Shown here one piece after another: positions 15,994 to 24,517 of a stretch of 57,288 nt of DNA. The notes under the pieces are model-generated. The model saw nothing but the letters and a program-made list of their open reading frames with translations, searched no databases and had not been told where the DNA came from. The first letter of the stretch is position 1, and each line of letters starts with the position of its first letter. The translations under genes were made by a program, and so were the position numbers. The stretch covers positions 1 to 57,288 of the forward strand of contig CAYJKW010000007.1 of assembly GCA_964370765.1 (NCBI GenBank). Direction: 5' to 3'. The stretch comes from CAYJBH01 sp964370765 (GTDB taxonomy: Bacteria; Bacillota; Clostridia; Oscillospirales; Ruminococcaceae).

Positions 15994-18657
15994 GTGAGAA
16001 GATTCAGTAGCCCAAAACACATTACTGTTGCAGTGATAATTGCAGTGTTTATGATTATAAACGCCTTAGTCATGGCCGGCCAAAAAATTGAAAACATTGC
16101 TGATATAAGCTACTCTTCCGTTTCTGGCGGGGTTGTGGCCGTCTATGATGATAACGATATTACAATAAATCGATTAAATGAAAATGGTACCGTAACCGAT
16201 ACAATAACGATAAGCCGGCAACAGGGCGGCGAATACGTAGAGATACTCGATATGTTGGTAGATGACGAGGGGTATCTATATCTGCTAACCCAGCGGGATG
16301 ACGGTAACTCTAATCCATTACAGGAACTTGTTGTATATAATTTTGATAGATTTATATTTAAACATGTGCAGACACATAAGTTTGATGCAGCAAGCGATAT
16401 TACATACCGCTGGCTGTCGCTGGATGGGTCGTTGTTTATAAGTGGCACAAATGCAACACAGACGCTTATAACCCGTGAATCCTACGATAAAGAAATTCTT
16501 TGGGAAAACTATCTGTTAGAGCCTAAGTTTACAAGAAGTTATAAGATAGACGCCAAAGAGGGTATCTACGATACGGTTCCTTATGGTGAGGATATTTTAT
16601 ATATTGCTAAGTCCGGAAAGTTGTTTATGGCCTCCGAAGGAAGCAATGAACCCACGGAGATATACCCTGCAAGAGAGCTTGATAGGGTAATGTATCCGAT
16701 GTATGTCGATGTTAGTGATGAAAATATAGTCATAGGAGAGCAGGAAAGCGGCGATATTATTTCGCTTGATGCAAGCTCCGGCGAGACATCTATACTTAAA
16801 AGAGGTACCGAGCCTTTCTCCGGAAACAGTAGCCACACACCTGTTGATATTCTTGCAATGTCGATGGAGGACTTAACAAATTTCATTGCGGTTACGGTTA
16901 ATGAGGATGACAGTGGATATGCAGTGCTTATTACAACCGAGGGTGCCACGGTAGAGGTGAATAAGTTAAGTAATGGAATAATATCCAACTTTTTTAGCTT
17001 TGTGTTTTCACTTGTTATTTTAATTGTAGTTGCCTTTGCTATAATGTGGGGTATATCTAGCTTTATCCAGCAGATCAAAGACAGTAAAACTATCCTTGCA
17101 AAGCTATCGCTTACTACTATTCCATTTTTAATGATCACCCTTGCACTTTTTGGAGCGTTTTCATACTACTCCAATAAATTAACGGTAGTTGAAAGTAGTG
17201 AAAAACAGGTTGTTGATGAGGGTAACCTGCTTGCTGCATTGTTTGGTGCAGAGATATTTGACGAGATGGAATACCCATACGACTATACAACCGATGCATA
17301 TAGCTACCTTATAGGGCAGATATCGACACGAGCCACCTATACACGAACAGCCTACTATGAAAGGGAAGCTCTTTTTACCGGCGTTGATTTTGATGTACCA
17401 CTTTTCTATCCATTTGAGATAGGGATGTCGGTCGATGCATCTAAACTTTATATGGATGCAGTTCGTACAGGTGTGGCACAAACCGGAATAATAAATGACA
17501 AAAATGGAGTCCGACTATCCTGTGTTACCCCGGTGGGAGGCATATCCGGCGGCACTGTTTATCTAATAGAGACAGGGATACCATACTATACAATCGATGA
17601 GAGTTCTAACAGTTTTCTTGTTGTCTATGTTGTTGTTGCAATATTATTCCTTGTAGTAATTGCCATATCATTAAACAAGATTTTTAAGGGTGTAATTAGC
17701 CCAATCGGTAAGATACAGTATGGCCTTGAAGAGTTTTCACGCGGTAACACTGCAATACGTATCGAGACGCAAAGTAGCGATGAGCTATCGGATATTGTAA
17801 AGGTATTTAATAAAATGGCATCCGATATTGATCTTAAAATGTACGATCTGCAGGCTGCAAGTGAGACCTATTATCGATTTATACCACAAAAGGTTTTTGC
17901 ACTTTTAGGTAAAGATAGTTTAGGCGAGATTAATCTAGGTAATAGTATAGAATCGGTATACACAACGCTTACAGTAAGCCTTAAGGTTGGCACAGCGGTA
18001 TCTACAAATTCGTTGCAGGAGGTAACAAATAACTGTTACAACATCATCAGCGAAGCCTGTGAAAAATACGGCGCTACCCTTGTTGCTGATAGTGTAAATC
18101 TACGTAGGTTGCAGATTGTTTGTCAGGGCGGCGGCAACAGCGCAATCGATATTGCATTAACCTCGCTCTCTAAGATTGACTCGGTAAATGCAAAGCTGCC
18201 AATGCAATCGTCGGTAAAGGCATTGTTTGTAGTACATAAAACTAAGGTTTACTACGGGATTTTCGGCGATGATCAAAGATTTGTGCCGGCACTTATCTCA
18301 AAAGAACTTGACTATATTGCCGAAAGTGAAGAGCTTTTCTGGGAGTTTACCACACGATTGATCGTCACGTCGGCGGCATTCGATTCAATAGAAAAAGAAA
18401 ATTATTTCTACCGTTATATAGGTGAGCTTGTCGATCTGCATAGAACCAACTACAAGTTATATGATTTCTATGATGCATCAACAACAGGTGAAACACATCT
18501 TATTAATGAAACCAAGGCAACGTTTGACAAGGCGATGGAACTTTATAGCTCAAAACGGTACTATGAGGCGAAAAATCTGTTTGCAATAGTACTTAGAGAA
18601 AATCAGTACGATAATGTAGCAAGGCACTATATATTCAAATGCGAAAGAAATCTATAA
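15994..18657 (+). CDS. Four-TM receptor with HAMP and degenerate class III cyclase domain
   Basis: 887 residues, GTG start behind AAAGAGGTAAA. Order: TM1 (8-30); an extracytoplasmic, beta-propeller-like domain (31-330); TM2 (331-354); TM3 (373-392); an extracytoplasmic sensor loop (393-539); TM4 (540-562); a HAMP-like segment (563-615, with S-P-I-G-K-I and S-S-D-E-L-S-D-I). From Tyr627, Y-R-F-I-P-Q-K-V-F-A-L-L-G-K matches the entry to a class III adenylate cyclase domain. However, the usual F-S-D-I-R metal site reads T-V-S-L-K, so the metal-binding Asp is missing and the domain is probably inactive and serves as a binding or signalling module. The C-terminus (841-887) resembles one TPR. It likely senses an outside signal for the injection machine. 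Confidence 0.7.
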   Translation: MRRFSSPKHITVAVIIAVFMIINALVMAGQKIENIADISYSSVSGGVVAVYDDNDITINRLNENGTVTDTITISRQQGGEYVEILDMLVDDEGYLYLLTQRDDGNSNPLQELVVYNFDRFIFKHVQTHKFDAASDITYRWLSLDGSLFISGTNATQTLITRESYDKEILWENYLLEPKFTRSYKIDAKEGIYDTVPYGEDILYIAKSGKLFMASEGSNEPTEIYPARELDRVMYPMYVDVSDENIVIGEQESGDIISLDASSGETSILKRGTEPFSGNSSHTPVDILAMSMEDLTNFIAVTVNEDDSGYAVLITTEGATVEVNKLSNGIISNFFSFVFSLVILIVVAFAIMWGISSFIQQIKDSKTILAKLSLTTIPFLMITLALFGAFSYYSNKLTVVESSEKQVVDEGNLLAALFGAEIFDEMEYPYDYTTDAYSYLIGQISTRATYTRTAYYEREALFTGVDFDVPLFYPFEIGMSVDASKLYMDAVRTGVAQTGIINDKNGVRLSCVTPVGGISGGTVYLIETGIPYYTIDESSNSFLVVYVVVAILFLVVIAISLNKIFKGVISPIGKIQYGLEEFSRGNTAIRIETQSSDELSDIVKVFNKMASDIDLKMYDLQAASETYYRFIPQKVFALLGKDSLGEINLGNSIESVYTTLTVSLKVGTAVSTNSLQEVTNNCYNIISEACEKYGATLVADSVNLRRLQIVCQGGGNSAIDIALTSLSKIDSVNAKLPMQSSVKALFVVHKTKVYYGIFGDDQRFVPALISKELDYIAESEELFWEFTTRLIVTSAAFDSIEKENYFYRYIGELVDLHRTNYKLYDFYDASTTGETHLINETKATFDKAMELYSSKRYYEAKNLFAIVLRENQYDNVARHYIFKCERNL

Positions 18658-18692
18658 ACATAGCAGCTATATTGGGGAAAGGAGGTTAACGA

Positions 18693-20432
18693 TTGAACTT
18701 TTTACTATCACTTTTTAAGCGGTTTACGATAGCAATTACTAGCCCGTTCAGGCGCCTGTTAACCTCGTTCTTAAAACTCTTTAATGTAAATATATGGTCG
18801 GCGAAGATAGTAAAACCATTGACAAAGTGGGTCAAGCAAACCCTTACATTAAAGCCTACAAGTAAAGATGATTACTATACAATAGGCAAATATTTAGTAT
18901 TTAAAAAGCTGTTTTTAGCAATAACACTTGTAATATGTGCCGCAATATTTATCTATTTTACAATGTTTGCACCTCCTGTACAGCAATCGCCTACAACCGA
19001 AACCAAGGTGGTTACAAACGAGACTTTCGATTACGACGACATGTCGGTAAAGGAGTATACCGGAATAGCCAATATCCGATCCTCCACCGGCGAGGTTGTT
19101 TATACCGGCAGCATTGAAGCCGGGGTCGCACAGGGCGCAGGAGTTTTGCTAAACCGTGATGGTGTTAAAGTTTATGAGGGTGAGTTTGCCGCTAATGTCT
19201 ATGAGGGTGAGGGGGTTAGCTACTATGAAAACGGCGTAGCCGAGTATGTAGGGCAATTCTCAAACAATCTTTTTAATGGCGAAGGTAATAAATATTATTC
19301 CGATGGACAGCTGCAGTATTCGGGTGCATTTCAAGACGGTGAGTTTTCCGGGGAGGGCGAATTTTATGATAGAGATGGTGCACTTAGATACTCCGGTAAC
19401 TTTACCGAGGGTAGCTTTCACGGAACAGGGGTTAGCTACTATCAGGATGGCACTAAGGAGTATGAGGGCGAGTTTTTTGAGGGGATAATTCAAGGTGTAG
19501 GATCATACTACTCAACTGCTGGTAAACTGGTTTATAATGGCCAGATGCACGGCGGTGGAATAGACTATAGGGCACTTGTAAACTCAAATCTGGAGGAGAT
19601 TGAGGCATCATTTACCGAAACGCCAACAATAGTATACACCGATACCGACAGTGTTTTTGTATATGAACAGGCAGGAGTTGTTGTAACTCTTGATGCAAGA
19701 GTAAGGGTGCAAACAACATACAATAACGAGGTGCAAAACGAAATAGTTCAGGATTACTACTACCTACCCACAGCCGGGGTTGGAACAAACGATATCGTGA
19801 CGCAGTTTACTACCATGCAAAATACACCTTTGCTAACAGGTTTATTTACCGAATTAAATGATGATTGGTTTTTTCCGGATGGTACAACACATGACGATAG
19901 CTCTTCACAAACAACATCACCAAACGGTGATAGCGCATCATCACAACCCACTACAGGCACCACTACACAAACGCCAACAAGCTCATCCTCGCAGTCACAG
20001 CCCACTACTACCGATAACGACCTGCTTGATTTTATGGAAGCCCAAAAAATCTTGTATTTCGAGATAGATTCCGATGTCTGGCAGCAGGAGAGTGAGTTGG
20101 ACAAAACAAAAATTTCGGTGAAAAAGATAACGATTTATAACGGTGTTATGCCAGAGGGTGCAACATCCTCGCCGGATATATATGAGGATAGCTCACAAAC
20201 AACAATCGACGACTGTGTAGCGATAGACTATCTAAGACTTAAAACACCTACTGTTTTCTCTAACATCATATTTCAGATGGATAAGTCTAACAGCGCATTT
20301 GTAGAGTTAAGGAATATTGACTATGCAGGGAAAATTGTAAAGCTTGCAAACTATGTTGATGGACTTACATACCGCTATTGTTTCGAACTTAGCGATCGTA
20401 GCACAATGCAATACTTTTCGGTAGAAAGATAG
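18693..20432 (+). CDS. Membrane-anchored MORN-repeat protein
   Basis: 579 residues. The TTG start has an ideal AAAGGAGG (18678-18685) seven bases upstream. A cytoplasmic N-terminus of about 72 residues precedes one membrane segment (73-94). Then come about seven to eight MORN-type repeats (about 130-285) with the pattern Y-x-G-x-F-x-x-G-x-x-x-G-x-G-x-x-Y-Y. After a domain with beta character there is a Ser/Thr/Gln/Pro-rich linker (about 400-441) and a final beta-rich domain. MORN repeats form rigid beta-sheets that bind proteins or lipids. With the orientation implied by the positive N-terminus, the repeats lie outside the membrane. A role in anchoring the tail to the envelope is an inference from position. 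Confidence 0.75.
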   Translation: MNFLLSLFKRFTIAITSPFRRLLTSFLKLFNVNIWSAKIVKPLTKWVKQTLTLKPTSKDDYYTIGKYLVFKKLFLAITLVICAAIFIYFTMFAPPVQQSPTTETKVVTNETFDYDDMSVKEYTGIANIRSSTGEVVYTGSIEAGVAQGAGVLLNRDGVKVYEGEFAANVYEGEGVSYYENGVAEYVGQFSNNLFNGEGNKYYSDGQLQYSGAFQDGEFSGEGEFYDRDGALRYSGNFTEGSFHGTGVSYYQDGTKEYEGEFFEGIIQGVGSYYSTAGKLVYNGQMHGGGIDYRALVNSNLEEIEASFTETPTIVYTDTDSVFVYEQAGVVVTLDARVRVQTTYNNEVQNEIVQDYYYLPTAGVGTNDIVTQFTTMQNTPLLTGLFTELNDDWFFPDGTTHDDSSSQTTSPNGDSASSQPTTGTTTQTPTSSSSQSQPTTTDNDLLDFMEAQKILYFEIDSDVWQQESELDKTKISVKKITIYNGVMPEGATSSPDIYEDSSQTTIDDCVAIDYLRLKTPTVFSNIIFQMDKSNSAFVELRNIDYAGKIVKLANYVDGLTYRYCFELSDRSTMQYFSVER

Positions 20433-20441
20433 GAGGGGCTT

Positions 20442-21014
20442 TTGGCAGAGTTTTCAATTATATCGGATGTTAGCAACACCATTGTTAAGATGTTGCGAGA
20501 CAATGTCTGTCCTGAGCCGGTACAGGTGCCGGAGGCCATATTGTTGACACAACCCACCGATAAGAACAGCGACTTCCAATTAGGCGTGTTTTTATACGAT
20601 ATAAAGGATTTAGGCGAATATCGCACCAGCACCCCAACCAGAAGGGGCAACATAAAACAGATGCCCGATAGGCCGCTTACCTTAAGCTATATGTTGTTTT
20701 TAAACAGTAAGGCCCAGATGACCATAGGTGCGGAAACGGAACAAAGAATTTTAGGGCGCGCACTACAAACATTAATGGATAACCCTATCCTTGATATATC
20801 AACCCTGCACCCGCAGGAAGGAGATATAGAGAACGCGGCTATAACAATTTTAAACATGACCTTTGATGATAAGAGCAAGATTTGGTCTGCACTTTCTATG
20901 CCTTATCAGGTGTGCCTGTTTTTTCAGGTCTCACCGGTTATGCTATCATCGCGCTCTACCGATAAATTTGTAAGAGTTAAATCGGTTGAATTTCATACAC
21001 AAAACATTGATTAG
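20442..21014 (+). CDS. Tail terminator (Pvc16/Afp16-like, DUF4255)
   Basis: 190 residues with the DUF4255 pattern: an N-terminal helix (I-S-D-V-S-N-T-I-V-K-M-L-R), L-G-V-F-L-Y-D-I, R-P-L-T-L-S-Y-M-L, then a helix with E-x-x-I-L-G-R-A-L-Q-T-L and the C-terminal L-F-F-Q-V strand. In Afp and PVC particles this protein caps the tube and sheath at the end away from the baseplate and fixes tail length. The start is TTG behind AGGAGGGG. It opens the part of the operon that encodes the tail itself. Confidence 0.88.
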   Translation: MAEFSIISDVSNTIVKMLRDNVCPEPVQVPEAILLTQPTDKNSDFQLGVFLYDIKDLGEYRTSTPTRRGNIKQMPDRPLTLSYMLFLNSKAQMTIGAETEQRILGRALQTLMDNPILDISTLHPQEGDIENAAITILNMTFDDKSKIWSALSMPYQVCLFFQVSPVMLSSRSTDKFVRVKSVEFHTQNID

Positions 21015-21045
21015 ATCGACTATGATTTTGAAAGGGGGGATGTGA

Positions 21046-21741
21046 ATGGTAAGAAAAGAGGTGAGCTTTGTGCTAAGGCTTATCGACGATTTTAATGCAA
21101 AGGATATCGTTGGTTTAGCACAGAGCTTCTTTATAAAAAGCTTGCCAGTAAAACCGCTACACAAGCCGGAAGGATACTATGTTTTTGTTAACTGTGATAT
21201 TAAGGACGATCTAATAATAGAAACGGTTAACTACAAAACAAGAATTCTACCCATAGAGGTTATTAAAAACAACAAGGACAACGAGGTTATAATTGTAAGA
21301 CTTTATCGCAAAACGTTGGGTGTTTTTAATGATTGTAGATGGGTAGAGGGCAACAATTCACCCGATAAATTTGTGTATATACCATATAGAGAGGTAGCAG
21401 GCCTTTCTTTTCAAAAGGCGGTGGTCAAGGATGGTAAAACAGTAATGCATCTTAGTGGGTACAGCATCGAAAATCTTTTAGGTGGCTGCTACACATTAAC
21501 AGATAATAAAAATGCACAGCTGTTTTATATTATCGGAAAGACATCTGATGGTGGGTACGAGATCACCGATGCCAATTTACGTTCACAGCAGAGTAAGCAA
21601 AGATTAGTTCGGGTTTATTCTGATTATTGTGATAAAGAAGGCAACTTTAGCATTCCTGTCGAGCCTAGCGAGCTTAAAACCGTTGGCAAGGTATCGACCC
21701 TAAAAGTGCACAAGAAGGAATGGGGGTGTTATTTTGAGTAA
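21046..21741 (+). CDS. Injection-system-associated protein of unknown function
   Basis: 231 residues, ATG behind AAGGGGGG. The N-terminal half has a beta-sandwich pattern (G-Y-Y-V-F-V-N-C, then N-Y-K-T-R-I-L-P-I-E-V) resembling carboxypeptidase-regulatory-like or PEGA-type domains. A second beta-rich half follows with G-x-Y-S-I-E-N-L-L-G-G-C-Y. Related small proteins sit between the tail terminator and sheath genes in other injection-system loci, as far as I recall. Function unknown; a structural adaptor is plausible. Confidence 0.55.
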   Translation: MVRKEVSFVLRLIDDFNAKDIVGLAQSFFIKSLPVKPLHKPEGYYVFVNCDIKDDLIIETVNYKTRILPIEVIKNNKDNEVIIVRLYRKTLGVFNDCRWVEGNNSPDKFVYIPYREVAGLSFQKAVVKDGKTVMHLSGYSIENLLGGCYTLTDNKNAQLFYIIGKTSDGGYEITDANLRSQQSKQRLVRVYSDYCDKEGNFSIPVEPSELKTVGKVSTLKVHKKEWGCYFE

Positions 21742-21769
21742 TAAAAGGATAAGGGAGGTGTGATGAAGG

Positions 21770-22135
21770 ATGGGATTGTTCGTGTGTAACGGAGCCCAGC
21801 TAAGCTGTAGTTTTGGGGCTGCACCGTCACCGATGGTGGTGTTACCGCAATCCAAAGTTATGACAAGCACGCCCGCAGCAAATATTATGGATAACAAACC
21901 GTTAGTGAACATCTTACCGTTTGGAGTTTGTACATCGCCGGCCAATCCGGCAACATATGGTGGTACAATTAAGGTGCCCTGTGTGCCGGTTACGGCAGCC
22001 CCATGGGTTCCCGGAAAACCTAAGGTTCTTATAGGTGGCATGCCGGCGATTGATAACACCTGCAAGCTAATGTGCTCTTATCTCGGTGTTATTCAGGTTG
22101 TTAGCCCGGGCCAAGTAAAATCAATCAGTGGTTAA
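21770..22135 (+). CDS. PAAR-like spike tip protein (DUF4280)
   Basis: 121 residues. The sequence follows the DUF4280 pattern: an opening V-C-x-G-A-Q-L-x-C-S-F-G, a run of beta strands with P-C-x-P-V-T-A-A-P-W-x-P-G, and a closing C-K-L-M-C-x-x-x-G-V-I-Q-V-V-S-P-G-Q. DUF4280 proteins are PAAR-like and form the sharp tip on the central spike, which is probably encoded here by 29680-30465. Several Cys residues may bind metal, as in PAAR cones. The start is ATG 21770; a separate ATG seven bases earlier is in another frame and closes quickly. Confidence 0.85.
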   Translation: MGLFVCNGAQLSCSFGAAPSPMVVLPQSKVMTSTPAANIMDNKPLVNILPFGVCTSPANPATYGGTIKVPCVPVTAAPWVPGKPKVLIGGMPAIDNTCKLMCSYLGVIQVVSPGQVKSISG

Positions 22136-22153
22136 AAAACAATAAAAAAGAAC

Positions 22154-22193
22154 AGGAGGAGCGGTCGAATTACTTCGATCCAAAAAAAGTATG
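22154..22193 (+). promoter_or_regulatory. Hairpin-bridged ribosome binding site of the sheath gene
   Basis: AGGAGGA (22154-22160) is 30 nt from the ATG at 22191, too far for normal initiation, and no in-frame start codon lies closer to it. A hairpin (GGTCGAA 22163-22169 with TTCGA-T-CC 22174-22181, one bulge, loop TTAC) fills the gap. If folded, the effective spacing falls to about 11 nt. A similar arrangement is known for phage T4 gene 38. Confidence 0.6.
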
Positions 22194-23918
22194 GCAGAAT
22201 ATTTATCCCCAGGTGTATATGTAGAAGAATTTGAATCCGGCATGAAAGCCATGGAGGGTGTTAGCACCAGTACGGCAGGTTTTGTAGGCATGGCAGAAAA
22301 GGGGGCCGTAATAGGTACACCGGAGTTTGTATCAAGCTTTGGAGATTTTGTACGCAAGTTTGGGTCCTACCTACCGGAAAACGCCTATGGTAATAATCGA
22401 TACCTTGCTTACTCGGTGGAGCAGTTCTTTGCTAATGGTGGCTCGCGTTGTTACATTATGCGCGTTGCACCATCCGATGCAAAGACAGCTACAGCCTCTA
22501 TGAGTGCAGTATCGGTAAGCGCAAAAAATCCGGGTAAATGGGGTAACGGAATTAAGGTTTCGGTTACTACAAGCTCAAACGCAAAAACACAGATCGTAGA
22601 GATGATGGAAGATGTTACTACAGCAGCAAAAAGCTATGTAGCAAAAAATGCTTCTGCATTTAGTGTAGGTGATGTTGTTGCTTTACTTGAAAAGGATGTT
22701 GCAGTAGCATACAATAAAATTGCAAAAATCCAGGGTAACACAGTTTACTTTGAAAACGAGTTTGAGCAGGATATTGTAGATAAAAACCTACTACCTAAAA
22801 AGGTTATAGCCAGTTGTGAGTTTGATATGGATGTTCGTTGCGGTGATGCAAACGAGCTTTATGAAGGACTTACTTTTAACCCTTCCAAACCTGAGTATAT
22901 AGAGAATAAACTATCAAAATCCGAGNNNNNNNNNNTTATTAGCTGCAAGGTGAATAAGGTAGAGGATATCTGCCCACCAATGCTTGCTATTTCGGGTGAT
23001 GCAGCCGCAACAAAGGCAGCATTTGAGCTAGCCGGTGGTACCGATGGCGATTGTAAGTCTAACGATGCATCTATGTTTATTGGTGCAGACGGTGGTCCGG
23101 GCAAGCGTACAGGTTTATCTGCCTTTGAAGAGATTACAAATGTTAGTATAATGGCAATTCCGGGTATTGTTACACCGGCGGTACAACTTGCACTTGTTGC
23201 ACATTGCCAAAATCTTGCAAGCCGTTTTGCAGTTCTTGATATGCCGGCAGACATTACAAAACCACAGGATCTATTAAATCATCGTGAGATAGTGGACTCC
23301 GATTTTGCTGCAATGTATCATCCCTGGATACAGGTGTACGACATGGCTGCAAAGAAACCATCATACATACCTCCATCGGGTGCAATATGTGGTATCTATG
23401 CACGCAGCGATAATACAAGGGGTATTCATAAGGCACCTGCAAACGAGGTGGTAAATAACTGTATAGGTCTATCCTGCCTTTACAACAAGGCAGAGCAGGA
23501 TATACTAAACCCAAGAGGTGTTAACCTAATCCGTGCACTACCGGGACAGGGCATCCGTGTTTGGGGTGGTAGAACCTGCTCCAGTAATGCTTTATGGAAA
23601 TATGTCAACGTTAGACGTTTGTTTATCTATCTCGAAGAAACCATTAAATCACAGACAAACTGGGCCGTGTTTGAGCCAAACGATGAGGTGTTGTGGTTAA
23701 GGGTTGAAAGAACTATTGCATCCTTCCTAAGAGATATGTACCGTTCCGGCGCACTTGTAGGCGCATCAGAGGACGAGGCGTTCTTTGTAAACATCGGAAG
23801 AGATACCATGACACAGCAGGATATTCTAAACGGTCGTCTAATCTGTGTAATAGGTGTAGCACCAAGCCGTCCGGCAGAGTTTGTTATCTTCCGCATTACA
23901 CAGTACATGAAGGAGTAA
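22191..23918 (+). CDS. Contractile tail sheath protein
   Basis: About 575 residues including four unknown ones. It opens with the sheath hallmark Y-L-S-P-G-V-Y-V-E-E and continues with T-A-G-F-V-G, S-F-G-D-F-V-R-K-F-G and F-F-A-N-G-G-S-R-C-Y-I-M-R. The C-terminal part has the conserved V-N-V-R-R-L-F-I-Y-L-E-E-T-I, R-D-M-Y-R-S-G-A-L-V-G and G-V-A-P-S-R-P-A-E-F-V-I-F-R-I. The sheath contracts to drive the tube outwards. It is the only sheath gene in the window, whereas Afp and PVC loci carry two or three. A 10-N gap (22926-22935) interrupts it; the frame is kept across the Ns, but the true gap length is unknown. Confidence 0.95.
   Translation: MAEYLSPGVYVEEFESGMKAMEGVSTSTAGFVGMAEKGAVIGTPEFVSSFGDFVRKFGSYLPENAYGNNRYLAYSVEQFFANGGSRCYIMRVAPSDAKTATASMSAVSVSAKNPGKWGNGIKVSVTTSSNAKTQIVEMMEDVTTAAKSYVAKNASAFSVGDVVALLEKDVAVAYNKIAKIQGNTVYFENEFEQDIVDKNLLPKKVIASCEFDMDVRCGDANELYEGLTFNPSKPEYIENKLSKSEXXXXISCKVNKVEDICPPMLAISGDAAATKAAFELAGGTDGDCKSNDASMFIGADGGPGKRTGLSAFEEITNVSIMAIPGIVTPAVQLALVAHCQNLASRFAVLDMPADITKPQDLLNHREIVDSDFAAMYHPWIQVYDMAAKKPSYIPPSGAICGIYARSDNTRGIHKAPANEVVNNCIGLSCLYNKAEQDILNPRGVNLIRALPGQGIRVWGGRTCSSNALWKYVNVRRLFIYLEETIKSQTNWAVFEPNDEVLWLRVERTIASFLRDMYRSGALVGASEDEAFFVNIGRDTMTQQDILNGRLICVIGVAPSRPAEFVIFRITQYMKE
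22926..22935. other. Assembly gap (10 N) inside the sheath gene
   Basis: Ten N replace codons about 246-249 of the sheath gene. Ten N is a common placeholder for a gap of unknown size, so the sheath may be longer than it appears. Confidence 0.95.
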
Positions 23919-23972
23919 CCGCATACAGCGTACATTGAATAAAAAAATATACCGAAAGGAAGGATTTGTTAA

Positions 23973-24422
23973 ATGGCTATTAATGTTTATCCATACAAAA
24001 AATATAACTACCGTGTGGAGATAGGAAGTATCGATGTTGCGGCCTTTTCGGAGGTAAGCGGATTTGACGCTACCATTGATGTTGTCGAGTATCGTGAGGG
24101 TACCGAGGCAATTAACTCCCCACGCAAAATGCCGGGACTTACAAAGTACGGCAATGTTACTCTAAAATGGGGTATGACAGAGAATATGAGCTTTTATGAG
24201 TGGGTTGCCGGCATCTCCACAGGAGATAAGGCTACTGCCGAGGATAGGGTAACTGATATTAGCATCTATCTTCAGGATGACAGCCACACAGATATTGCAA
24301 GCTGGACCCTTACAAATGCTTGGCCCTGCAAATACACAGCGCCAGATTTTAATGCAAGCAGCAGTGAAATATCTTTTGAAAGCGTAGAGATTGCATTCGA
24401 AGAAATGCGTAGAGATTCGTAG
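23973..24422 (+). CDS. Inner tube protein (gp19/Afp1-like)
   Basis: 149 residues of the T4 gp19/phage tail tube family: Y-N-Y-R-V-E-I near the start, then A-F-S-E-V-S-G-F-D, E-Y-R-E-G, P-G-L-T-K-Y-G-N-V-T-L-K-W-G, and at the end Y-T-A-P-D-F-N-A-S-S-S-E-I-S-F-E-S-V-E-I-A-F-E. Hexamers of this protein stack to form the conduit within the sheath. The ATG has AAGGAAGG upstream. It directly follows the sheath gene, the standard order, and a hairpin follows it. Confidence 0.93.
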   Translation: MAINVYPYKKYNYRVEIGSIDVAAFSEVSGFDATIDVVEYREGTEAINSPRKMPGLTKYGNVTLKWGMTENMSFYEWVAGISTGDKATAEDRVTDISIYLQDDSHTDIASWTLTNAWPCKYTAPDFNASSSEISFESVEIAFEEMRRDS

Positions 24423-24443
24423 TTAGCGATATAGTTTATTTCA

Positions 24444-24494
24444 GCAACACACTTCTTGGAGGCCGATGCGATCAGCTTCCAAGAGTGGTGTTGC
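24444..24494 (+). promoter_or_regulatory. Intercistronic hairpin after the tube gene
   Basis: GCAACAC (24444-24450) pairs with GTGTTGC (24488-24494), and an inner stem TCTTGGA (24454-24460) pairs with TCCAAGA (24478-24484). No T run follows, so it probably protects the 3' end of the abundant sheath-tube mRNA or partly attenuates the genes behind it. Confidence 0.55.
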
Positions 24495-24517
24495 AACATA
24501 GCAATAGGAGTGTGTAG

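Noticed and set aside
16581..17138. 185-codon leftward open frame inside the receptor gene
   Set aside because: Shadow of the receptor frame; Ser/Ile-rich, no ribosome binding site or domain pattern.
15994..18657. Active adenylate/guanylate cyclase
   Set aside because: The first metal-binding Asp motif is absent, so catalysis is unlikely.
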